64,000 nt of DNA, taken from positions 1 to 64,000 of the forward strand of contig JBBROU010000002.1 of the NCBI GenBank assembly GCA_038229055.1, given 5' to 3'. Below, one piece after another: positions 6,874 through 14,238 of the stretch. This DNA is from JANYJA01 sp038229055 (lineage in GTDB: Bacteria; Acidobacteriota; Terriglobia; Bryobacterales; Bryobacteraceae). Position 1 is the first letter of the stretch. Each line of letters opens with the position of its first letter. Position numbers and translations under genes: made by a program. The notes beneath the pieces are model-generated. The model saw only the letters and a program-made list of their open reading frames with translations. It was not told the DNA's origin and did not search any database.

Positions 6874-8742
6874 CTAGCGGATTTCTATTATTCCGAACGC
6901 CAGGCCGAGTTTGCGATCGTCCCCGTCACCACGAAATGTCCGATTTACTTCAAGGGAAACCTCGATCGCATCCTTTCCAAGCGCACTGGGCGGTACAGAC
7001 AGGATACGGAGAAACGGGGTTTCTGGATCGCTAAATGTTATCAAATCGGCGGGGCGTCCGTCGATAGTCACCTGAAACTCCAGCGGGCCGGAGCGCAACT
7101 GCTCTTTCGGACAGTATCCCGTGAGAGCAATCCGTTCGTTGGGCGACCGAGGTCCGCCGATGTGCACGATGGCCCGTTTAGACATCCAGCGGTACCCGCC
7201 CTCCAGAGCATACCATCCGTCGCCGAGGAGATAAGACTCCAAGCGATTTCCCGCGTCAACGCGGCGAGGGAGTCCGGGCGCGGCCTTAGCGAGTAATTTC
7301 TTCTCATACAGCGACGTGACATTCTGCAAGCGAACGGGTCCGGGCGAGTAAACTTCGACCTGTTCGGTTTCCAGAGCCTTGCGAGCGGGCTCGGGCGGCA
7401 GCAGATACATCGCGAGATCGTTCAGTCCGGGATGAGAAGTTATGGAGGCGGCGGTTTCGGGTGCGAGGTAGACATCCGGAATTCCGAGCGCGGCGAAAGG
7501 AGAGTGGGCAATGGCACTGGTATAAAGGTCGTCGCCGATGCCGGTTAGGAGAATGGCTTTGCCGGGATGGAGCTCGCGCGCACGCGCCACTCCCAGTACA
7601 AGAGCGCGGGCACTGCGCGAACGTTCGAAGTACCAACGAACACCGAAATGCGACTCGGGGATTTGGAGCCACAAATAAATCGCAGCGAGCGCAAGCGCAG
7701 CGGACGAGGCAGCGGGCGACGAATGCAGCGCCTCGGAGATGCCGGCCGCGGCAATGGCGGCGATACCGATAGCCGGGATGGACAAATAATAGTCGGACAC
7801 GTGATCGCGAAGCGGCAGAAGCGGCGCAAGCGTGATCAGGAACCATGCGAAGAAAAATAGCGGCACGTGGTCGCGCTTGGCCGCCTTCCAAGCGGTGAAG
7901 CTCAGAATGGCGGCGGCCAGTACGACGAGCGTGATTCGGCCGAGGAGCACGATGTGTCCGGCGCGATCGGGCCACTGCATCGGCACAAAGGTCCAAGCCC
8001 AGTAATTCAGCAGCGTGACCGGAATGGCGGAATCGAAGTGGAGCGCGTACGGGCCTTCCATCTGGCCCGGGGAGAAGGCGTGGTGCACGAAGAAGTAGAT
8101 CACGGAAACGGCGACGAGCGGAATGAGAGAGAGGATGAGCCGGCGACGCCGGTCAAGCAGGAGCACGTAAGCGGCTGCGATGGCCGGGTAGACGATATTG
8201 ATCTCCAGCGCGCCGAAGCCAAGAATGAAGATGCCCAATTGCAGCAGATAATCTCGAAGGCGTCCGCCCCCGGCAAAGCGCAGGAAGAGAGCAAAGGCCG
8301 ACAACAAGAAGAATGGACAGAGAATCTGGTTGTAGCTGGAGCTCCAGGACAAGGGGACGATCAACGCGCTATTGGCGGTCCACAAAATCGGCGCGGTGAA
8401 GGCCGCAACTCGCGAACGCGTTAGCTTCCAAACGACATGGGCAAGCAGCGCCAGGTTCGCGAATTGGGTGGCAAACACGCACAGCCGGTACGGCAGCGCA
8501 TCCAGACCGAAGAAAGTATAGAAGAGCAGGAAGAAGCCGCGCTCGCTCCAGGGCCGGATGGTGCCTTGGGCCATGGGCTCAAACAACGCTCGCAGCAGAC
8601 TGGCCCCGTTGTGGACCTGCCGGCTGAGCGAGAGCCAGGCGAAATCGTCGGCCTGGAACCAGACCTTGATGCCGTACCAATAAAGAGCGAGGCAGAAAAA
8701 CGGTGGGACGAGCCAGTACGCCACGCGCACGGCGGGCTTCAT
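6874..8742 (-). CDS. Multi-pass membrane protein, GT-C glycosyltransferase-like
   Basis: This 622-residue protein starts at ATG 8742, which overlaps the TGA of the upstream lipoprotein gene by four bases. An earlier start would run deep into that gene. About 10-11 hydrophobic segments fill residues 8-420, followed by a soluble beta-rich C-terminal part (about 430-622). An early loop contains QADDFAW, like the acidic loop-1 motif of GT-C glycosyltransferases such as ArnT/PMT. A role in transferring sugars from a lipid carrier is therefore plausible but unproven. The C-terminal region ends in a beta-sandwich-like stretch. Confidence 0.75.
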   Translation of the reverse strand: MKPAVRVAYWLVPPFFCLALYWYGIKVWFQADDFAWLSLSRQVHNGASLLRALFEPMAQGTIRPWSERGFFLLFYTFFGLDALPYRLCVFATQFANLALLAHVVWKLTRSRVAAFTAPILWTANSALIVPLSWSSSYNQILCPFFLLSAFALFLRFAGGGRLRDYLLQLGIFILGFGALEINIVYPAIAAAYVLLLDRRRRLILSLIPLVAVSVIYFFVHHAFSPGQMEGPYALHFDSAIPVTLLNYWAWTFVPMQWPDRAGHIVLLGRITLVVLAAAILSFTAWKAAKRDHVPLFFFAWFLITLAPLLPLRDHVSDYYLSIPAIGIAAIAAAGISEALHSSPAASSAALALAAIYLWLQIPESHFGVRWYFERSRSARALVLGVARARELHPGKAILLTGIGDDLYTSAIAHSPFAALGIPDVYLAPETAASITSHPGLNDLAMYLLPPEPARKALETEQVEVYSPGPVRLQNVTSLYEKKLLAKAAPGLPRRVDAGNRLESYLLGDGWYALEGGYRWMSKRAIVHIGGPRSPNERIALTGYCPKEQLRSGPLEFQVTIDGRPADLITFSDPETPFLRILSVPPSALGKDAIEVSLEVNRTFRGDGDDRKLGLAFGIIEIR

Positions 8743-9284
8743 TTGCCTTCTAAGCCGACCATGGAGACGACGACCCCGAGTTCTCGCGCGTCGACCGGAC
8801 CGGGGGGAATGAATCTCTGAAGGGCGAAGTCGATTTTCACGGAATCGCCGGCAAAGGCTCGCGCGGGCACATCGCGCGTGTAGATGTATTCGCCGGCAGC
8901 GTTGTAGGGCTCGGGCGCGAGTTCGACGCCACTGATGGTGGCGGACACCGCGGTTCCTTTTACCTGCTGGATTACGGAATCGGGAACGGTGAGCTTCAGC
9001 TTCAACGTGGCGCCCTTCTGATCGGCACCGCGAGGGTTGCGCAATACGACTGAGAATTTTGAGGAGGTCCAACGCCAGGCGTTCTGTTCGACGGGATAAA
9101 AGCCACTGAGGAGCTGTGCGTTCGCCCGCGGATCGGCCATGGTGAGGACGCTGGCCATGCGCGGCGGCTCTTCATCGGTCTGTGCGCGGGCGCGGCTGCG
9201 CGACTTGCATCCGCCCAGGATCAGCACGGCGGAGACGGCCACCGTCAGCAGGGTCAGGGAGTGCCTTCGGAATCTAATCTCCAC
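8739..9284 (-). CDS. Hypothetical lipoprotein
   Basis: This 181-residue protein has a basic N-terminus, a hydrophobic stretch and a lipobox (ILGGC, Cys about 26), so it should be a lipid-anchored envelope protein. After a charged linker it is beta-rich, with no known domain I can name. It overlaps the molybdopterin gene by 11 bp upstream and the membrane protein gene by 4 bp downstream, so the three are one operon. The coupling with the putative glycosyltransferase suggests they work together. Confidence 0.72.
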   Translation of the reverse strand: MEIRFRRHSLTLLTVAVSAVLILGGCKSRSRARAQTDEEPPRMASVLTMADPRANAQLLSGFYPVEQNAWRWTSSKFSVVLRNPRGADQKGATLKLKLTVPDSVIQQVKGTAVSATISGVELAPEPYNAAGEYIYTRDVPARAFAGDSVKIDFALQRFIPPGPVDARELGVVVSMVGLEGK

Positions 9285-11325
9285 TTTTCTCTACTTGTAC
9301 CAAACAACTATAGAAGGTGGCCCCGCCGCCGATGTCGGTAAGGCGCTCCGACGTCAGCGCGTTGACATTGCGGCGATCGGGTGAGGACTTGGGCCAGCGG
9401 GTGGAAGGCACCGCGACGACGCCGCGGGCCACACTTCCGTTCACGCGCGCTCGCAAGACACAGGAGCCGCGGTCATTGAACATGCGGATGGCGTCGCCAG
9501 TTGTGATGCCGCGCGCAACGGCATCGAGTTCATGCAACAACGCGGTGCCAGTTTCAGAATCCACTTGGGGCAGATTGCCGAAAGTCGAATTCATGCTGTC
9601 GTCGTTCTTCGGCGAGATCATTTCGAGCGGATATCGGGAACGCAGGTCTTCAGCGCCGAAGCGGGATTCGATGGGCGGGGCGTAGTGGAGCGAAGCCGCG
9701 CGGAAATCGCACTTACCGGAAGGAGTGCCGAATCCGCCTCGGGCGAAGGGCTGAAAAGGGTCGCCATTGGGGGCGACACGGAGTCGCACGAAATGCTCCC
9801 GGTCGAGCTCGTCGATCGTGATTCCGTTGATGAACGGATGATCGGAATCAAGCAAGGTGCGGACCATGTCGTCTTCGGTATCGCGGAAGCAAGGTTCGGG
9901 GAAGCCCATGCGGAGGGCGAGCTCGCGGAAAATGGCGACATTGGAGCGGGTCTCGCCGGGCGCGGGCAAAGCGGGACGCGCGAGCTGCAGGTAATGATGG
10001 CCGTAGGCGTAATAGAGATCGGTATGCTCGAGGAAAGTTGTAACGGGCAGCAGAATATCGGCGTGGTCGGCGGTGTCGGTCGCGAACTGTTCGAGCACGA
10101 CGGTGAAGAGATCGTCGCGGTTGAGGCCCCGCCGCACGGCATTCTGGTTGGGCGCGACGGCGGCCGGGTTCGAATTATAAACGACGAGCGCTTTGACGGG
10201 CGGATCGTCGAGACGGGTTAGCGCTTCGCCGAGCACCGACATATTGACTAAGCGGGCTTCACGTCCCAGCGGAGAGGCCGATTGCAGATCGGCGCGCTCG
10301 AGACCGGGGCGGTTGACGCGGAAGGCCTGAGACGTGGAGAGTTGCAGGCCTCCCCCGACATCGGCCCAGGCGCCGACGAGAGCGGGCAAGAGGGCAATAG
10401 CACGCACGGACATCCCTCCGCGCTCGCTGCGTTGCACTCCGTAGTTCAGACGAATCACCGCGGGTCGCGTGGTGGCATACTCGCGCGCGAGTGTGACGAC
10501 ATCTTCGGCGGGAATTCCAGTGAATCGGGCGACAGCATCCGGGGTGTAATCGGCGACGCGAGCGACCAGCGCGTCGAAACCTTCGGTGAAGCGCGCGACG
10601 TAATCGGCGTCATGCAGGCGCTCGCGGGTGATGACGCGCATCATGCCGAACGCGAGCGCGGCGTCACTGCCGGGATTGATCGGGAAGTGCCGGTCGGAGA
10701 GGTGTCCAGTGCGGTTCTGGTGCGGATCGATGGTATAAAATTTGGCTCCGTTGCGGCGGGCTTCGACGATGAAAGGCCAGAGGTGAACGTTCGTGCCGAG
10801 GATGTTGGCGCCCCAGGCGAGGATCAGTTTCGATTTGGCGAACTGCTCGGGCTCGGTGCCGTAGCGAAAACCGAGCGCCTCGATCAAACCGGCTCCTCCG
10901 GCGGAAGAGCAGATGGTGCGATCGAGACGCGATGCGCCGAGGCGGTGGAAAAATCGCCGGTCCATGCCGCTGCCCTGAAGGAATCCGAGAGTGCCGCCGT
11001 AACTATAGGGGAGGATGGCTTCGGGGCCGAACTCGCGAGAGACTTGCTGAAGGCGATCAGCAGTTTCGTCGAGCGCCTCGTCCCAGGAAATGCGAGTGAA
11101 GCGGCCTTCGCCTTTGGCACCGGCGCGGCGCCGCGGATAAAGCAGGCGGTCGGGCGAATACTCGCGTTCGAGATAGCGGGCGACCTTGCCGCACAGGAAG
11201 CCGCGAGTGACGGGGTGAGCGGGATCGCCGCGCAGCCGTGAACCCTTGCCGGACTCGACGTTGATGAGAAGTGAGCAGGCGTCCGGACAGTCTAAGGCGC
11301 AGACAGAGTGTCGGACTTCTGGCAT
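9274..11325 (-). CDS. Molybdopterin-dependent oxidoreductase, formate dehydrogenase/DMSO reductase superfamily
   Basis: This is the catalytic subunit of a Mo/W-bis-MGD enzyme, 683 residues from ATG 11325. A [4Fe-4S] motif C9-x3-C13-x3-C17-x27-C45 opens the protein. The molybdopterin domains follow, with LILAWGANILGTN, IDPHQNRTGHLSD and a C-terminal cofactor-binding domain (about 560-683) containing SPKNDDSMNSTFGN. A start 39 nt upstream is possible but lies beyond the -10 box. No Tat signal, ferredoxin subunit or membrane anchor gene is adjacent, so it is probably cytoplasmic. The substrate cannot be read from the sequence. Confidence 0.88.
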   Translation of the reverse strand: MPEVRHSVCALDCPDACSLLINVESGKGSRLRGDPAHPVTRGFLCGKVARYLEREYSPDRLLYPRRRAGAKGEGRFTRISWDEALDETADRLQQVSREFGPEAILPYSYGGTLGFLQGSGMDRRFFHRLGASRLDRTICSSAGGAGLIEALGFRYGTEPEQFAKSKLILAWGANILGTNVHLWPFIVEARRNGAKFYTIDPHQNRTGHLSDRHFPINPGSDAALAFGMMRVITRERLHDADYVARFTEGFDALVARVADYTPDAVARFTGIPAEDVVTLAREYATTRPAVIRLNYGVQRSERGGMSVRAIALLPALVGAWADVGGGLQLSTSQAFRVNRPGLERADLQSASPLGREARLVNMSVLGEALTRLDDPPVKALVVYNSNPAAVAPNQNAVRRGLNRDDLFTVVLEQFATDTADHADILLPVTTFLEHTDLYYAYGHHYLQLARPALPAPGETRSNVAIFRELALRMGFPEPCFRDTEDDMVRTLLDSDHPFINGITIDELDREHFVRLRVAPNGDPFQPFARGGFGTPSGKCDFRAASLHYAPPIESRFGAEDLRSRYPLEMISPKNDDSMNSTFGNLPQVDSETGTALLHELDAVARGITTGDAIRMFNDRGSCVLRARVNGSVARGVVAVPSTRWPKSSPDRRNVNALTSERLTDIGGGATFYSCLVQVEKSGD

Positions 11326-11331
11326 GTGGGG

Positions 11332-11345
11332 AATTATATCAGCGG
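11332..11345 (-). promoter_or_regulatory. Extended -10 promoter of the molybdopterin oxidoreductase gene
   Basis: The minus strand reads CCGCTGATATAATT, the same 14-mer as upstream of the dksA-like gene, with TGATATAAT as an extended -10. The ATG at 11325 lies only 7 nt past the hexamer, so the transcript would be leaderless or nearly so. There is no Shine-Dalgarno, which agrees. Confidence 0.45.
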
Positions 11346-11366
11346 GACTGCGCGCCCACGGCATCT

Positions 11367-11372
11367 TATAAT
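11367..11372 (+). promoter_or_regulatory. -10 box of mqnC
   Basis: A perfect TATAAT lies 12 nt before the mqnC ATG (11385), giving a predicted leader of only about 6 nt. No clear -35 box is visible. With the opposing -10 at 11333-11338 this forms a compact divergent promoter. Confidence 0.4.
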
Positions 11373-11384
11373 TAAATTTCGCCT

Positions 11385-12416
11385 ATGATTAGCCGCCAGG
11401 AAGCTCTTGACATGTACGCGTCCGACGATTTGATCGGCATTGGAATGGAAGCGGATGCGGTGCGCCGCCGGCTGCATCCGGAGGGCGTCGTCTCCTACAT
11501 CATCGACCGCAATATCAACTACACGAATTTCTGCACTGAATATTGCAGCTTCTGCGCGTTCTATCGTCCCATGGGGCATAAAGAAGGCTACGTGCTCGAT
11601 CAGGACGTGATCTTCGACAAGATCCAGGAGACCATCGACCTGGGTGGCACGGGGATTCTGATGCAGGGCGGCCTGCACGCGGATTTGAAAATCGAGTGGT
11701 ATGAGGATCTGCTGCGGAATATCAAGAAGCGATTCCGCATCCACACGCATTGTTTTTCAGCGTCGGAGATTACGAACATTGCCGAAGTGAGCGGGCTGAC
11801 GCTGCGCGATACCATTGCGCGGCTACGGGACGCGGGGCTGGATTCAATCCCGGGCGGCGGCGCGGAGATCCTGGATGACGCGGTTCGATACCGTATCAGC
11901 CGGTTGAAGGGCACGACGCAGCAGTGGATCGATGTTCATCGCACGGCGCACGCGTTGGGAATGCGAACCACGGCGACGATGATGTTCGGCACAGGCGAGA
12001 CGATCGAGCAGCGCGTGAATCACTTCGAAGTGATCCGGCAGATTCAGGAAGAAACGGGCGGATTCACGGCGTTCATCCCGTGGAGTTTTCAGCGCGAGAA
12101 CACCTCGCTCGGGCGGTTCATTAAGGAAGAGGCGACCGCGGTGGAATACCTGCAGACGCTGGCGATTTCGCGGATTTATTTAAACAACATCCTGAACGTG
12201 CAATCGTCATGGGTGACGCCGGGGTTGAAGACCTGCCAGGTGGGCCTGCGCTTCGGCGGGAACGACGTCGGCAGCATCATGATCGAAGAAAATGTGGTGT
12301 CGGCGGCGGGCACGCACAACCGGGCGACGGAGGAAGAACTGCGGCGGATGATCCGGGATGCGGGGTTTGTGCCGAAGCAGCGGGACACGCTGTACCGGAC
12401 GTATTTTTTGAATTAG
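11385..12416 (+). CDS. mqnC: Cyclic dehypoxanthinyl futalosine synthase (radical SAM)
   Basis: This 343-residue radical SAM enzyme cyclises dehypoxanthine futalosine in the futalosine pathway to menaquinone. The [4Fe-4S] cysteines are C50, C54 and C57 in CTEYCSFCAFYRP, and the typical SIPGGGAEILDD motif follows. The length matches MqnC. MqnE has a similar fold, but this spacing and the N-terminus fit MqnC better. No other mqn gene is in the window. The gene is divergent from the molybdopterin enzyme, and a weak GCGCT/AGCGC hairpin follows its stop. Confidence 0.9.
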   Translation: MISRQEALDMYASDDLIGIGMEADAVRRRLHPEGVVSYIIDRNINYTNFCTEYCSFCAFYRPMGHKEGYVLDQDVIFDKIQETIDLGGTGILMQGGLHADLKIEWYEDLLRNIKKRFRIHTHCFSASEITNIAEVSGLTLRDTIARLRDAGLDSIPGGGAEILDDAVRYRISRLKGTTQQWIDVHRTAHALGMRTTATMMFGTGETIEQRVNHFEVIRQIQEETGGFTAFIPWSFQRENTSLGRFIKEEATAVEYLQTLAISRIYLNNILNVQSSWVTPGLKTCQVGLRFGGNDVGSIMIEENVVSAAGTHNRATEEELRRMIRDAGFVPKQRDTLYRTYFLN

Positions 12417-12445
12417 ACTTGCTGCGCTAGAGAGAGCGCCTAAGG

Positions 12446-13102
12446 CTACTTTTTGTCGATGCGGAAATCGTCAAAATAGGCGATGGTGTCGCTCTTGGTC
12501 CACACCCCGGTGCGCCCGGCTTGCAAGAAAGTAGAGTCCTGCGCTTCCAGCAGTTTGCGGTGGTTCAGGTAGACGGAAGCCCGCGCGCCGCGGAAGAAGA
12601 CGCGCAGCGTATTCCAGTGCCGCTCTTCGACTTCATGCGGCACGAACGGAGCCCTCTCGTCGGCGCCCACGGGTGCAATAGCGGTGCTTTTGCCGTCGTG
12701 CAGTTTGAACACGGCAACGTTGTTCGCGTTTCCGCTGGCGTGTACAAGATAGTAGTTGTTCGGATCCTGATAACGCCACACCAGGCCGACGGTCTGATCG
12801 ATTTTACCGCCGACAAGCTTGAATTTCACCGTGACGTCACCATCCCGGCATACGACTTTGTCGTAGATGGCGAGGGGGAATCGAAATCGGGTCTTGTCGT
12901 TGGAAAGTTGGGCGAGCACGTTCGGCCCGCTCGGGGCAGTGACGTCCGGGTGCACGATCCAACGCGCGGGAGCGCCCTTGTGCGTGACGGCGACAGTCCA
13001 ACCGGATGGCACCGTGCCAGGTTTGGAGGAATCGAAATTGACGGTCTCCCCACCCCACCAAGGCAGCCCAAAGCTGATCAACATCAACGCCGGAATTCTC
13101 AA
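12446..13102 (-). CDS. Secreted concanavalin A-like (DUF1080-type) protein
   Basis: This 218-residue protein has a short hydrophobic signal-like N-terminus and then a single beta-sandwich similar to the 3-keto-disaccharide hydrolase/DUF1080 or LamG group. Features include LVWRYQDPNNYYLVHAS, WNTLRVFFRGARASVYLN and the closing AYFDDFRI. Such proteins bind or cleave glycosides in the periplasm or outside the cell. No catalytic residues can be named here. A slightly later start at the second Met is possible. It converges on mqnC and diverges from 13135. Confidence 0.7.
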   Translation of the reverse strand: MRIPALMLISFGLPWWGGETVNFDSSKPGTVPSGWTVAVTHKGAPARWIVHPDVTAPSGPNVLAQLSNDKTRFRFPLAIYDKVVCRDGDVTVKFKLVGGKIDQTVGLVWRYQDPNNYYLVHASGNANNVAVFKLHDGKSTAIAPVGADERAPFVPHEVEERHWNTLRVFFRGARASVYLNHRKLLEAQDSTFLQAGRTGVWTKSDTIAYFDDFRIDKK

Positions 13103-13134
13103 TCAATCACCCGTACCAGTGTATTCTAAGCTTT

Positions 13135-14238
13135 GTGTTTCGCAGCGGGAGTGCAATTGAAATCAAAACGTATTTGGAGCTGGCCGGACAATGGCTTCTA
13201 ACTTCGGGGATCGGAAGCCCTGGGGGCGGAGTCGTGCGGTTCTATCGCTCCGACGTAAAACAGAACGCTGCAATCTCGACTGAAATCTCCGGGTATGCGG
13301 CGAGCGCGCTCATATTTCTATACGAGGTAACCGGAGCCCCCGAGTATCTGGAGCGAGCGCGCGAGATCGCCGGGTTCTTGGCGGAACAGGCGTGGGACCG
13401 GAAACTCGGCATGATGCCGTTTGAGTTTCCACCTGAGGATCCGCGCATTGAGCCCCGCGCTTACTTCTTCGATTGCGGGATCGTCGTGCGCGGGTTGCTG
13501 GCAGTGTGGCGGGTGTCAGGTCAGGCAGAGTTGCTCGATGCAGCGGCCCGATGCGGCGAGAGCATGCTGCGCGATTTCGATTCGGGGAGCGATTTTCACC
13601 CGATCCTGCAGCTTCCCTGCAAAGAGCCCCTGGCGCGCGATGGGCGGTGGTCGCGATCGCCGGGATGCTACCAGTTGAAGGCGGCGCTCGGCTGGCACGA
13701 ACTGGCCGTGGCAACCGGTGAAGCGCGGTTTGAAGCTGCTTACCAGCGCGTTTTGACGGAATCGCTTGCAAGCGCGGCCGACTTTCTGCCGGGAGATCGG
13801 GATGCGGACCGGGTGATGGACCGGCTGCATGCGTTTTGTTATTTCCTGGAGGGGCTGACCCCTGCCCTGCGGGAACGCGAATGTGCCGCGGCGTTTCGCG
13901 ACGGACTCGAGCAGCTAGCGTTTTACCTGCACCACGCTGGTGAAGGGCTGCTGCGCTCCGACGTTATCGCGCAATTGTTGCGGTTGCGGCTTTATGCGGC
14001 GGCTCAGGGGCTGGAAAAGATCGACGAATTCGCCGCGTTCGAAGCTCAGTCACTGGCCGGATTCCAATTTGAGGATGAAGACCTCCGTGTTGATGGCGGG
14101 TTTTGCTTCGGTTTGAAAGCCGGTGCGATGCTGCCGTATGTGAATCCGGTGTCCACGGCATTTGGGGCGCACGCCCTGAACATGTGGGAGCGATACCAGG
14201 ACGGGACGTTGCAGGTGTGGCCCGAGATGCTGTTCTGA
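13135..14238 (+). CDS. (alpha/alpha)6-barrel carbohydrate-active-type protein
   Basis: This 367-residue, mostly helical protein has repeating hairpins (YLERAREIAGFLAEQAW, LLDAAARCGESMLRDF) like the six-hairpin glycosidase/epimerase folds. Candidates are a polysaccharide lyase, unsaturated glucuronyl hydrolase or epimerase, but I recognise no specific active-site motif. It starts with GTG. Its end overlaps the downstream double glycosyltransferase gene, which suggests a joint role in a surface polysaccharide. Confidence 0.65.
   Translation: MFRSGSAIEIKTYLELAGQWLLTSGIGSPGGGVVRFYRSDVKQNAAISTEISGYAASALIFLYEVTGAPEYLERAREIAGFLAEQAWDRKLGMMPFEFPPEDPRIEPRAYFFDCGIVVRGLLAVWRVSGQAELLDAAARCGESMLRDFDSGSDFHPILQLPCKEPLARDGRWSRSPGCYQLKAALGWHELAVATGEARFEAAYQRVLTESLASAADFLPGDRDADRVMDRLHAFCYFLEGLTPALRERECAAAFRDGLEQLAFYLHHAGEGLLRSDVIAQLLRLRLYAAAQGLEKIDEFAAFEAQSLAGFQFEDEDLRVDGGFCFGLKAGAMLPYVNPVSTAFGAHALNMWERYQDGTLQVWPEMLF

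Noticed and set aside
8743..9072. N-terminal extension of the GT-C-like protein
   Set aside because: It reads through the lipoprotein gene in another phase and gives an Arg-rich, domain-free sequence.
9532..11241. Plus-strand frames of 229 and 319 residues opposite the molybdopterin oxidoreductase
   Set aside because: The minus-strand enzyme has the Fe-S motif and all cofactor domains; the plus frames resemble nothing.
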